Origin: Methylobacter sp.
GTDB lineage: Bacteria; Pseudomonadota; Gammaproteobacteria; Methylococcales; Methylomonadaceae
DNA length: 64,000 bases
NCBI GenBank assembly: GCA_023229605.1
Contig: JALNYY010000004.1
Coordinates: 21,292 to 85,291 of the forward strand
Direction of reading: 5' to 3'
Made by a program: the position numbers and the translations under genes. Of the stretch, positions 1 through 7,977 are shown piece by piece (position 1 is the first letter of the stretch; every line of letters starts with the position of its first letter). A model generated the notes under the pieces. It searched no databases and had not been told where the DNA came from. It was given only the letters and a program-made list of their open reading frames with translations.

Positions 1-1353
1 TTAATCGAAAAGGGCGAAGCCACTGTTAAACGCTTGCAGCTAAATACCCAACAACTGGATGCCGAATGGCGGGAACGCCCCCAGGACGAGGTCAACTACG
101 ACGCCGCATTGGCTGCCTGTCAGCAGGAAGAGCAACAACTGGCCGACAAGGTGCTTGCGCAATTAGCCTTGCTGGGCGAAAAAATGCCCTCTAAAGGCAA
201 GGAAGATGCTTTGTTTGATCGACTGAATGCGCGTCGGCAGGAATATCAAAGCTATGCTTTCCGTCAAAAAAACTTAACCGAGGAACTGGAAGGATTGAAG
301 GCAAAAGCGGACCATTGCCGCATTGAAATAGCCGCATGCAACGAAAAGCTTGAGCATTACAGCCGTCAACTGCAAGCCGAAGAAATCGTCGGCCTGCATT
401 TGGCGTTGATTGAAAAGCAAAAACTGATTGCCGACCAGGAACAGCGGATTGCCAAACTGGAAGCCGAACTCGCCGCACTGAAACAGGTATTGCAAGGCAA
501 ATTACAGGGAACGCAATTTGCCGACCTGCATCAGCTGACTGAAACCCTGGCGCTGCTGCAACACCAGCCGGAACTGGAGCGGCACCTGGCGGAACTGGAA
601 CAGGAAATCGACGCCAAAACCGTAGAACTGGAAAAAAGCCGGCTGGACCTGGAAGCCGAAAATACACCGCTTGCAATTGAATTGAGTCCGGACCAGCTGG
701 ATGCCCAGCTAAAGAGCGTCACCGAGAAACTGGCGATAGCCGACCTGGAAGTACAGCGTTTGGAACAGCTGTTGAAAGAGCAAAAACAATACCAGCAAAA
801 GGCCGACGCAATCCTGGCCCAATTACAGGATCAAGAAGAGGTTGCCCGGTTGCGCAACGCCGAGGCCGCCCAAATAGCGGAGGAAAGCGGCATGGCTTTT
901 CGTCGACGGGTTCAAAAGCGGGTGGCCGATCAGTTATTGTCCCAAACCAATGCGGTGCTGGAAAAAGTCAGCGGCCGCTATTACCTGCGGCAAACGCCCA
1001 GTGAACAGGGCTTGGCGCTGGAAGTTGAAGACACTTACCAAGGCAATGCGCACAGACTGCCCAAGACCTTATCCGGCGGCGAAAGCTTTGTAGTGAGTTT
1101 GGCGCTGGCGCTGGGGCTTTCGGAATTGGCTAATAACGGCAAGTCCGTGGATTCGTTATTTCTCGATGAAGGTTTCGGCAATCTGGATGCGGACACGCTT
1201 TACACCGTAATCAGCACATTGGAAGGCCTGCATACCCACGGCAAAACCGTCGGCGTCATTTCCCATGTCGAAGGCGTTCAGAAACGCTTTAAGGCCCAGC
1301 TGCAGGTGGTCAAAAAACCTAACGGCATGGGCATGTTGAAGCAGGTATCATAG
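1..1353 (+). CDS. sbcC: Exonuclease subunit SbcC, C-terminal part (5' end outside window)
   Basis: The reading frame is open from base 1, so the gene begins upstream; about 450 codons are visible. SbcC is the SMC/Rad50-like ATPase of the SbcCD nuclease, which cleaves hairpins and palindromes in DNA. The first ~280 residues are long heptad-type coiled coil rich in Glu, Gln, Leu and Lys. The C-terminal lobe carries the ABC signature LSGGE with the following alpha-helical FVVSLALALGLSEL, the Walker B/D-loop LFLDEGFGNLD and the H-loop VISHVEG, all typical of SbcC/Rad50. The sbcD partner would be expected upstream, outside the window. Family assignment is firm. Confidence 0.95.
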   Translation, partial: LIEKGEATVKRLQLNTQQLDAEWRERPQDEVNYDAALAACQQEEQQLADKVLAQLALLGEKMPSKGKEDALFDRLNARRQEYQSYAFRQKNLTEELEGLKAKADHCRIEIAACNEKLEHYSRQLQAEEIVGLHLALIEKQKLIADQEQRIAKLEAELAALKQVLQGKLQGTQFADLHQLTETLALLQHQPELERHLAELEQEIDAKTVELEKSRLDLEAENTPLAIELSPDQLDAQLKSVTEKLAIADLEVQRLEQLLKEQKQYQQKADAILAQLQDQEEVARLRNAEAAQIAEESGMAFRRRVQKRVADQLLSQTNAVLEKVSGRYYLRQTPSEQGLALEVEDTYQGNAHRLPKTLSGGESFVVSLALALGLSELANNGKSVDSLFLDEGFGNLDADTLYTVISTLEGLHTHGKTVGVISHVEGVQKRFKAQLQVVKKPNGMGMLKQVS

Positions 1354-1673
1354 GCTTGGTTTTACGCTCAGCACCGTTACGTTAAAGCACGACCATCCTT
1401 TTTTTTCGGCGACTTAAAACGATCATGAGCACAGAGCAAACCCTTTAAACGCAGCCCCCCGGAAGCTTTGACCAAAGCGCTGGAAGAAGCGAAAAAATAT
1501 TGGAAAGCTCCGCGCAAACCAATCGCAACCTGTTTGTCGCGTTTAAATTGCAGACAGACCGCAATGGGTAAAGCGCTGTTTCCGTTGCACATTGCTCGGG
1601 CTTATTCCGCCCCGTCCGGTTATAATCCAAACAAGCCAAACTTCGGCATACCCATAAACCCTTAGGAGACACC
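1354..1673. other. Intergenic region between sbcC and the toxin-antitoxin pair
   Basis: About 320 bases without a convincing gene. Short frames exist on both strands, but none resembles a known family and none has a good ribosome-binding site. A perfect TATAAT at 1621-1626 could be the -10 box for the downstream UPF0175 gene, but no matching -35 lies at 16-18 bp (TTGCTC at 1593-1598 is 22 bp away). The ribosome-binding site TTAGGAG stands just before the ATG at 1674. Confidence 0.5.
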
Positions 1674-1925
1674 ATGCAGATTGCAGTCAACCTACCCAAT
1701 GATTTTGTAAGTTTCCAATCAGCCGCAGACATAGAAAAGGATATGCGTTTGAGTTATTCCCTATGGCTGTTTAAAAATGCCCGGGTTACGCTATCGAAAG
1801 CTGCCGAACTGGCTGGCATGGATATTTATGAGTTTATGGCTGCCTGTAAACAAAATGATGTTCCTGTCATTGATATAAGCAAAGAAGAGCTGCTTGAAGA
1901 ACTGGCGGGAATGAACCTGCCATGA
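1674..1925 (+). CDS. UPF0175 family protein, probable antitoxin
   Basis: An 83-residue protein of the UPF0175 family, which often sits upstream of PIN/DUF3368 genes and is thought to act as a VapB-like antitoxin and DNA-binding autoregulator. Visible features are an N-terminal beta-type stretch (MQIAVNLP) and a central helix pair with LSKAAELAGMDIYEFM, the helix-turn-helix-like core of the family. A ribosome-binding site (GGAG) lies 7-8 bases before the ATG. The stop codon overlaps the start of the next gene by 4 bases (ATGA), as expected for a coupled antitoxin-toxin pair. Antitoxin activity is inferred from family and neighbour. Confidence 0.8.
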   Translation: MQIAVNLPNDFVSFQSAADIEKDMRLSYSLWLFKNARVTLSKAAELAGMDIYEFMAACKQNDVPVIDISKEELLEELAGMNLP

Positions 1926-2410
1926 TCCTGGTGGCTGACTGTTCGGCGCTTATCGCACTATCGGTTTGCGATAGTTTAGGCCTATTGGAGCATCTGTTTG
2001 ATTCCGTGGTTGTCCCTGAAACGGTCTATAACGAAGTCACTCGCCCTAACAAAAAGGAAGCCCAGGCACTTAAAATCTTTTTGCAAGGCAAGGTTCGCCA
2101 AGTTGACATGCAAGCGTATGTTTTTCTGGATGCGTTTGCCGATGCGGGTGAAACGGAAGCGAAGTTGCTCTATAAACAAATTTCAGCCGATAAGCTGCTG
2201 ATTAATGATCGGCGCGGCCGCAAAGTAGCCAAGATTAATCGTATCAGCACCATAGGCTCGCTCGGTGTGCTGCTTGCGGCTAAGGAAAAGGGATTTATTA
2301 CAGAAGTTTCTCCATTGCTGCGACAAATTGAAAACTCGGATATTCATTTAAGCCAAAAGCTAATCGCCACTGTTTTGGAATTGGCTGGAGAAAACCCTCA
2401 CGACAAATAA
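1922..2410 (+). CDS. DUF3368 PIN-like protein, probable toxin
   Basis: A 162-residue DUF3368 protein, a branch of the PIN-domain superfamily. Acidic residues expected for metal-dependent RNA cleavage are visible: Asp in VADCSALIAL at the N terminus, Glu in YNEVTRPNKKEA, Glu in DAGETEAKLL, and Asp in LLINDRRGRKVA. It is translationally coupled (ATGA) to the UPF0175 gene, making a two-gene toxin-antitoxin-like unit. Its 3' end overlaps the convergent histidine kinase gene by 13 bases, a sign that the pair was placed directly against the kinase gene. Toxicity is inferred from the family. Confidence 0.8.
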   Translation: MILVADCSALIALSVCDSLGLLEHLFDSVVVPETVYNEVTRPNKKEAQALKIFLQGKVRQVDMQAYVFLDAFADAGETEAKLLYKQISADKLLINDRRGRKVAKINRISTIGSLGVLLAAKEKGFITEVSPLLRQIENSDIHLSQKLIATVLELAGENPHDK

Positions 2411-3741
2411 ACACTCCATTTCATTCCGCCCAGCGCTTCGCTCTTTTTGCCTTCCAACAGTCCGCCCATCAGCCCGACCAGGTCATAAACGACGGCCATG
2501 CCGATGCCGTGGCCGTGGATATTTTCATCGGCGCGGACGCCTCTTTTTAAAATTTCAGCCAGTTTTCCGACAGGAATCCCCGGCCCGTCGTCTTCAATCT
2601 CCAGCAATACGGCAAAATTCCGCCTGCCTTTGCGTTCGCTCAGCGAAACATTGACTTTCACGGTATGCCGGCACCACTTGCAGGCGTTGTCCATCAGGTT
2701 CCCGGCTATTTCGTACAGGTCGCCCTCTTCATAATAAACCGGGCTTTGTTCAGGCACAGCAATATCGAACGTTATGTTTTTATCGATATAAACCTTCGCC
2801 AGCGATGCGCTTATTTTTTTTATAACCGCCGATAAATCCACGGTTCCGGCTGTCTTATGCTCGCCTTTTGCCGCAGCCCGCTGTAATTGATACTCGACGA
2901 TTTCATCCATGCGCAAAATCTGCTCTTTTACCGTCGCCTTATTGACGCTGAAAGACTCGGCGCAGCCGCGCAATATCGACAGCGGCGTTTTCAGGCTGTG
3001 CGCCAAATCCGCCAGGGCATTTCGGTAACGTTCCAGATGCGCCCGTTCGCTGTTGATGAAGGCGTTAAGATTACCGGCCAGTCCTTCCAGCTCGGTCGCA
3101 TAGTCGCCGTCCAAATGGGTTTTGCGCCCCTTTTCTATCGCCGCAAGATCTTTTACGATAATCCGTAAAGGCTTTAGGCTCCAGCGCAACAAGGCCAACT
3201 GAATAAACATCAAAGCCACGCCCAATGCCAACAACCAGGTTCTCAAGGTTTCCCTGAAGCGCTCCACCTGACTGCTGACAAACTGGGCGTCTTCGGTTAC
3301 GGTAAAAATATATTCGCGTTCAACGCCCACGACATTTTTCCAGATCACCGCATAATGCAGTGCGTAACGGTTATGTTCGGTCAACAGAAACTGCATGGCG
3401 CCCGCCTTTAATTCCGGCGGCGGTATTACGTCGAGACCGATAGCCGATGGCGAGCGCCAAATCAGATTTTTTTTTGCCAGATGGATAAAACCGTAAAGGC
3501 CGGAACCCGGCGTTGCAAACCGCGGCTCAGGCAAATTGGGCGGCATGTTTAAGTCGCCGTTGTTTTTAAGTTCGGCGGCCGATAACAGCGAGTAGACATG
3601 AACCTGCAACTTTTCCTTTAACGCCTGCTCGGCGCTCTCGCGAAACCCCTGTTCAAGCACCACTGCAGCCAGCGCGAAGAAGCCGGCAAGCACTAGGCCT
3701 GCCGAAACCAGCAACCGGAAGCTTAATGATTTAACTTGCAT
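2398..3741 (-). CDS. Sensor histidine kinase, PhoQ-like
   Basis: A 447-residue inner-membrane sensor kinase. One membrane helix lies at about residues 7-29 and another at about 167-187, enclosing a ~135-residue periplasmic sensor, followed by a short HAMP-like linker. The HisKA motif LAHSLKTPL places the phosphorylated His at residue 248; the N box (NLMDNACKW) and G boxes (DDGPGIP, GHGIGMA) complete the ATPase domain. The lack of long PAS regions and the PhoP-type partner 18 bases upstream suggest the PhoQ/QseC-like group. Signal unknown; divalent cations or envelope stress are the usual cues in this group. Its last 13 bases overlap the DUF3368 gene. Confidence 0.85.
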   Translation of the reverse strand: MQVKSLSFRLLVSAGLVLAGFFALAAVVLEQGFRESAEQALKEKLQVHVYSLLSAAELKNNGDLNMPPNLPEPRFATPGSGLYGFIHLAKKNLIWRSPSAIGLDVIPPPELKAGAMQFLLTEHNRYALHYAVIWKNVVGVEREYIFTVTEDAQFVSSQVERFRETLRTWLLALGVALMFIQLALLRWSLKPLRIIVKDLAAIEKGRKTHLDGDYATELEGLAGNLNAFINSERAHLERYRNALADLAHSLKTPLSILRGCAESFSVNKATVKEQILRMDEIVEYQLQRAAAKGEHKTAGTVDLSAVIKKISASLAKVYIDKNITFDIAVPEQSPVYYEEGDLYEIAGNLMDNACKWCRHTVKVNVSLSERKGRRNFAVLLEIEDDGPGIPVGKLAEILKRGVRADENIHGHGIGMAVVYDLVGLMGGLLEGKKSEALGGMKWSVYLS

Positions 3742-3759
3742 CGGATTTGGGAGAAAAAA

Positions 3760-4437
3760 TCAGTCGCACTTGGCGGAAATCAGGTAACCCCGTCCGCGCA
3801 GGGTTTCAATAGGTTTGCGAGTACCGTCGGGATCAAGTTTTTTCCTTAATCGGCCGATAAAAACCTCAAGAACATTACTGTCACGGTCAAAATCTTCATC
3901 ATAAATATGCGCCGTCAAAACGGATTTTGACACCACTTCGCCTTTGCGGAACATCAGGTACTCCAGCACCTTGTATTCATAGGCCGTTAATTCCTGTTTA
4001 ACGCCGGATACCGTGACTTCCTGGGCCACGGTATCCAGCTCAATATTGTCATGGGTTAATACCGGATGGGCCACCCCGGCCGACCGCCTTATCAAGGCGT
4101 TAATCCTGGCCTGCAACTCTTCATAATGAAAAGGTTTAACCAGATAATCGTCAGCCCCCGCTTCCAGTCCCTCTACTTTTTCCTGCCAGCGGCTACGGGC
4201 GGTTAAGATCAGGATGGGGACGGTGACCTTGTCTTTACGCAAGCGCTTGATCAGTTCGATACCGGAAAAATCGGGCAGACCAATATCGATAACGGCCACA
4301 TCGATCGGATATTCCTTGCCCATGTAATAGCCGTCGCGGCCGGTATTAGCGGTATCGACGGCGAAACCTTTATCGGCAAAGAACTGCTGAATCTGTTCGC
4401 AGAGTTTTACTTCATCTTCAACAACTAGAATGCGCAT
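3760..4437 (-). CDS. Response regulator, OmpR/PhoP family
   Basis: A 225-residue DNA-binding response regulator. The frame extends upstream, but the ATG at 4437 (MRILVVEDE) gives the canonical N terminus. The receiver domain has the acidic pair E7/D8, the phospho-acceptor D51 (VIDIGLPD), a conserved Thr (LILTAR) and Lys in LVKPFHYEEL. The C-terminal winged helix shows ELTAYEYKVLEYLM and the ending LRGRGY, both typical of OmpR/PhoP. It is transcribed with the downstream kinase and lies just downstream of the PepSY gene, so it probably controls its own operon. Confidence 0.9.
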   Translation of the reverse strand: MRILVVEDEVKLCEQIQQFFADKGFAVDTANTGRDGYYMGKEYPIDVAVIDIGLPDFSGIELIKRLRKDKVTVPILILTARSRWQEKVEGLEAGADDYLVKPFHYEELQARINALIRRSAGVAHPVLTHDNIELDTVAQEVTVSGVKQELTAYEYKVLEYLMFRKGEVVSKSVLTAHIYDEDFDRDSNVLEVFIGRLRKKLDPDGTRKPIETLRGRGYLISAKCD

Positions 4438-4465
4438 GTTTTTTCGTCTGTTGATACGTGGGGAG

Positions 4466-4720
4466 TTAATTGACCAATTGACCGGTTTCCGCATCGATTT
4501 TGTAATACTGGATACGGCCGTCAGGCGTCAGCACTTTAATGATATAGATTTCTTTACCGTCAATGACCTCTGTTTGCGCGCCAAGCACCTTGTTATAGGT
4601 GCCTTCGATTATTTGTTTGGCAGCCTCGTCCAAACTGATGGTTGCCGACAAGTTGTTTTCTGCAAAACAGCTGTTGGAAAACATCAAGACGACTGCGACT
4701 GCTTTAATCAAATTTCTCAT
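4466..4720 (-). CDS. PepSY domain periplasmic protein
   Basis: An 84-residue exported protein. The ATG at 4720 gives a clear Sec signal peptide (MRNLIKAVAVVLMFSNSCFA); the longer frame to 4789 adds implausible sequence. The mature part is a single PepSY domain: ISLDEAAKQI, a central VLGAQTE, and the ending IQYYKIDAETGQLV. Small PepSY proteins often precede PhoP/PhoQ-type operons and are thought to modulate the sensor or periplasmic proteases. The gene ends 28 bases before the regulator start, so the order is pepSY-regulator-kinase. Confidence 0.8.
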   Translation of the reverse strand: MRNLIKAVAVVLMFSNSCFAENNLSATISLDEAAKQIIEGTYNKVLGAQTEVIDGKEIYIIKVLTPDGRIQYYKIDAETGQLVN

Positions 4721-4761
4721 GGGCAATCCAAGCAAAGTTTGTTCAACGTAACTACAAAATA

Positions 4762-4845
4762 GAACACGGATGACGCGGATTAAAAGCACCCAAAAACTTG
4801 GTTTCTGCTTTTAAAAAATCCGTTCTATCTGCGTCATCCGTGTTC
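4762..4845. repeat. Long imperfect inverted repeat (REP-like)
   Basis: The arm at 4762-4776 (GAACACGGATGACGC) is perfectly complementary to 4831-4845. Inside, 4781-4788 (TAAAAGCA) pairs with 4807-4814, with GGATT/AATCC between; the right arm has about 9 unpaired bases (GTTCTATCT). It could fold into one long hairpin. It lies between the 3' end of sppA and the 5' end of the pepSY operon, so it may end sppA transcription or be a dispersed palindromic element. Confidence 0.65.
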
Positions 4846-4898
4846 CATTATCGAGCGAAAAGCATTTTCACCGATCATCCTGAATCGGTACTGAACCG

Positions 4899-5864
4899 TT
4901 AACGTAACGACAGCCCCTGAACCATGCTGCCGATGGCCTGCCCGAAAGATGCTCCCAGCTTGCCTGCGATTTTATCGAGCAAATGTTCCTGTCGACTGAA
5001 GTCAACCAGCTTTTCTGCGCCGATCAGCTCCTTGGCGACATAATCCTGATTACCGACGCCATCGACTATACCCAGCTTCACGCCTTCTTCGCCTGTCCAG
5101 ACCAGTCCTGAGAACATGTCGGGACTTTCCTTAAGCCGGTCGCCGCGGCCGGCTTTAACCGCTCCGATAAATTGCTGGTGCACCTGATTTAACAGGCTTT
5201 GTATATACAGCGTTTCATCTTCTTTAGACGGCGAAAAAGGATCCAGCATGGCTTTATGTGCGCCTGCCGTGAACAACCGCCGCTCTACGCCCAGCTTTTG
5301 CATGCCGTCCACAAAACCGAAGCCATCCATCAATACACCTATGGAGCCGACCAGACTGGAGGGGTTGACAAAAATTTTATCGCTGGCCGATACGATAAAA
5401 TAACAACCTGAGGCGCAAATATCGCTGACCACCGCATAAATCGGCAAATCGGGATGTTCTTTCTTAATTTTCCTGATTTCCTCATACACATAAGAGGATT
5501 GCACGGGGCTGCCGCCGGGCGAATTCGCATGCAGGATAATGCCTTTGGTGTGCTCGTCTTTAACCGCATTTCTTAAGCTTTCGATAATGCTGTCTGCATT
5601 GGCGTCTTTACCCTCGGCAATCATGCCGACTACATTAATAACGGCGGTATGATCCTTGCTGTCGGAGCCAATATTCTGGCTGAGCTTTGGATACACGGCT
5701 ACGCCGAACACGGCGACCAAGTACACAAACATCAGGCTCTTGAAAAAAATGCCCCAGCGCCTCGCTCTTGTCTGCTCGGTAACGGCGGCCAGAGCCAGCT
5801 TTTCAATAACCTCGCGCTCCCAGCCGGATTCGCGAGTGACTTCTGGTTTGTTCTGATTGTCCAT
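4899..5864 (-). CDS. sppA: Signal peptide peptidase SppA, S49 family
   Basis: A 321-residue membrane-anchored S49 serine protease that degrades leftover signal peptides. A single membrane helix lies at about residues 40-58, with the catalytic part on the periplasmic side. The family motifs are visible: HANSPGGSP, ASGCYFIVSASD, the nucleophile Ser174 in GSIGVLM, and the general-base Lys204 in HKAMLDPF. The length fits the short SppA type (one protease domain), not the double-length E. coli SppA. The order sppA-HAD phosphatase-rluC with rne divergent is that known from Pseudomonas. It starts 6 bases after the HAD gene ends, so it is likely co-transcribed. Confidence 0.9.
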   Translation of the reverse strand: MDNQNKPEVTRESGWEREVIEKLALAAVTEQTRARRWGIFFKSLMFVYLVAVFGVAVYPKLSQNIGSDSKDHTAVINVVGMIAEGKDANADSIIESLRNAVKDEHTKGIILHANSPGGSPVQSSYVYEEIRKIKKEHPDLPIYAVVSDICASGCYFIVSASDKIFVNPSSLVGSIGVLMDGFGFVDGMQKLGVERRLFTAGAHKAMLDPFSPSKEDETLYIQSLLNQVHQQFIGAVKAGRGDRLKESPDMFSGLVWTGEEGVKLGIVDGVGNQDYVAKELIGAEKLVDFSRQEHLLDKIAGKLGASFGQAIGSMVQGLSLR

Positions 5865-5870
5865 GCCTTG

Positions 5871-6524
5871 TTAACCTCTAATAATGTTCAGCAATTCCGC
5901 AGGCTGCTGTAAGCACAGCAACGGACTGTATTGTTGCAATATGTCTTCCGGATGCGCTCCGCAGGATACTGCTATCGAAGATATTTGGGCGTTCATCGCC
6001 ATTTGCAAGTCATGCGCGGAATCGCCGACCATTAAACTCCGGTCATTCGCGGCATTGGCATACCGAATAATCTGATGCAGCATCAGCGGGTCCGGTTTAG
6101 AGGCGGTCTCATCGGAACAACGGGTGATGCAGAACAAATCTTCGGTATCTGTCGCCTGTAATGCCTCTTGCAAACCGGCCCTGGTTTTACCGGTAGCAAC
6201 GGCCAGTTGATAACCGGCCTGCTTCAATTCCACCAACATATCGTAAACGCCGGGAAATAAGTCTTTCCTGCCTAAGTGCCTGGACAAATAGGTTTGCTGG
6301 TAACAAGCCGTCAATTGCGTCAGCGTTTCCTGATCGACGACGGGAAACAGCTTGGCGCAGGCGTTTCTGATGCTCAGCCCGATTACGTCTTTCGCGGCCT
6401 GGGCTTCCGGAATAGCGCAGCCGCACTGCTGCCCCGCCGTTTGCAGGCAATGCACTATCCAGTCTATCGAGTCGATCAGGGTGCCGTCCCAATCGAATAT
6501 GATTAAATCAAACTTGTTCTTCAT
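5871..6524 (-). CDS. HAD-IA family phosphatase
   Basis: A 217-residue HAD hydrolase of the phosphoglycolate phosphatase/beta-phosphoglucomutase type. Motif I is FDWDGTLID (nucleophile and acid Asp), motif II is the Thr in VATGKTR, and motifs III/IV are KPDP and GDSAHD. The helical cap lies between residues ~15 and 80. The first 17 bases overlap the end of rluC, so the two genes are coupled. The substrate cannot be read from the sequence; the rluC neighbour in pseudomonads is also an uncharacterised HAD protein. Confidence 0.85.
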   Translation of the reverse strand: MKNKFDLIIFDWDGTLIDSIDWIVHCLQTAGQQCGCAIPEAQAAKDVIGLSIRNACAKLFPVVDQETLTQLTACYQQTYLSRHLGRKDLFPGVYDMLVELKQAGYQLAVATGKTRAGLQEALQATDTEDLFCITRCSDETASKPDPLMLHQIIRYANAANDRSLMVGDSAHDLQMAMNAQISSIAVSCGAHPEDILQQYSPLLCLQQPAELLNIIRG

Positions 6525-7467
6525 GTTTTAACAAATCTTCCAATTGCTGCGGCAAAGGCGCCAAAATGGTTAACGGCTCCCCGGTCACAGGGTGCTGAAA
6601 TTTTAACCTTTCCGCATGCAGAAACATGCGTTTATAGCCTCGCTCTTTAAATCCGCGGTTGATTTCATCCCGTCCGTAACGCTCGTCACCGACGATGGGG
6701 TGTCCAAGACTCGCGGCATGAACGCGTATTTGATGGGTGCGGCCGGTTTTGGGGGAGGCTTCGACCAGCGTCGAATCACTGAATAATTTCAAGCGCCGAA
6801 ACAGCGTCTCAGCCTCTTTGCCGGCTTGACTGATGACGACCATCCGTTCACCGCCTTTGCTGACATTTTTTAACAACGGCGCGGTGACCACCAGTTTCTT
6901 TCTGGCCCACTGCCCCGCCAGCAGGGCCAGATAGGTTTTATGGACGTGATTGTCGCGAAACAGCTCATGCAGCAATTTCAGAGCGCTGCGTTTTTTGGCG
7001 ATGATCAGGCAGCCGGAGGTATCTTTATCGAGCCGATGCACCAGCTCTAAAAAATGCGCTTCGGGCCGGATCAGGCGCAAGCCTTCGATAATGCCGGAAC
7101 TTACGCCGCTGCCGCCATGCACGGCATAACCCGCCGGTTTGTTGACGATCATGAAACCTTCATCTTCAAACAAAATGCCCTCTTGCAACGCCGCTTGCAA
7201 ACCTTGTGGAACATACGATTCTTCGCTGCGCTCGGCCACTCTGACCGGGGGAATTCTGACTATATCGCCTGCAACCAGACGGTATTTAACATCGACGCGG
7301 CCTTTATTGACCCTCACTTCACCTTTACGGACGATCCGGTAAATTCGGCTTTTAGGCACGCCCTTCAAGCGGGCAATTAGAAAATTATCCAGTCGTTGAT
7401 CGCTGTTTTCTTCAGAAATTTCGACCAATTGAACTTTGGGTGTAACGCTTTTATCTTCACTATTCAT
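6508..7467 (-). CDS. rluC: 23S rRNA pseudouridine synthase RluC
   Basis: A 319-residue RluA-family pseudouridine synthase. RluC converts uridines 955, 2504 and 2580 of 23S rRNA. An N-terminal S4 RNA-binding domain is seen at about residues 22-75 (RLDNFLIARLKGVPKSRIYR), followed by the catalytic domain with HRLDKDTSG, which places the catalytic Asp at residue 147, and the KTGRTHQIRVH motif near residue 240. The gene is divergent from rne, the arrangement known from E. coli and Pseudomonas, which supports RluC over RluD or RluA. Confidence 0.92.
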   Translation of the reverse strand: MNSEDKSVTPKVQLVEISEENSDQRLDNFLIARLKGVPKSRIYRIVRKGEVRVNKGRVDVKYRLVAGDIVRIPPVRVAERSEESYVPQGLQAALQEGILFEDEGFMIVNKPAGYAVHGGSGVSSGIIEGLRLIRPEAHFLELVHRLDKDTSGCLIIAKKRSALKLLHELFRDNHVHKTYLALLAGQWARKKLVVTAPLLKNVSKGGERMVVISQAGKEAETLFRRLKLFSDSTLVEASPKTGRTHQIRVHAASLGHPIVGDERYGRDEINRGFKERGYKRMFLHAERLKFQHPVTGEPLTILAPLPQQLEDLLKHEEQV

Positions 7468-7510
7468 AATGCAAATAATACCAGCATCCGGTCATGATTG
7501 ATTCTTTAAA

Positions 7511-7539
7511 TTGATGTATGCCGATAACATTGCTATATT
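7511..7539 (+). promoter_or_regulatory. Probable sigma-70 promoter of rne
   Basis: A -35 box TTGATG (7511-7516) and -10 box TATATT (7534-7539) are separated by exactly 17 bases. Transcription would start near 7546 and give a leader of about 430 nt, matching the long rne leaders known in gammaproteobacteria. Confidence 0.6.
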
Positions 7540-7545
7540 AAGCAA

Positions 7546-7977
7546 GTTTTTTATATAAAAAACATACTATTGCTCTGTGGTTTCTCTAACAAAACCGCCT
7601 TGGAGCGCTACCCAATGATGATTAAAACAGCGATTAACTATCCCGCTGACTCGTCATTGTAAGATTTTCGGGTTCATCGTTCGACCCTAGACGAACGATT
7701 TATAACTCCTGTTTAAGACGGACTTTACAACCAAGACTGAAAAAAAGAATATTTATTTGCTTAGACTCTGTCCGTGCAACTAGCCACGGTCTTCACCTAA
7801 GTGAAGATCAGGATACCGACTACAGCATGCAGAGACGGAACATTAAGACCGTAAAAGCTAAGTTATGCAGGAGCCAGAAGCGGCTTTACCAGCCGCGCTC
7901 CCGCACAAACACGATGACCAAAACCAGTCTGGTCAGTAAAATCTGACCATGGAGCAGGACACAACAAGGAATATTGA
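7546..7977 (+). promoter_or_regulatory. Long structured 5' leader of rne (candidate autoregulatory UTR)
   Basis: No gene is seen in this ~430-base stretch, but it is full of potential stems. There is a perfect 18-base palindrome GTTTTTTATATAAAAAAC (7546-7563). Hairpins are ATCGTTCG/CGAACGAT (7676-7699), CCGTG/CACGG (7772-7789), TCTTCAC/GTGAAGA with a 4-base loop (7790-7807), GCGGCT/AGCCGC (7880-7896) inside GGAGC/GCTCC (7870-7901), and GGTCAG/CTGACC (7931-7948). The ribosome-binding site AAGGA is at 7966-7970. In E. coli, RNase E controls its own mRNA through such leader hairpins; here that is inference. Confidence 0.55.

Noticed and set aside
1377..1732. Short minus-strand frames between sbcC and the UPF0175 gene
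   Set aside because: No known family, no ribosome-binding site, and one runs into the real UPF0175 gene on the other strand.
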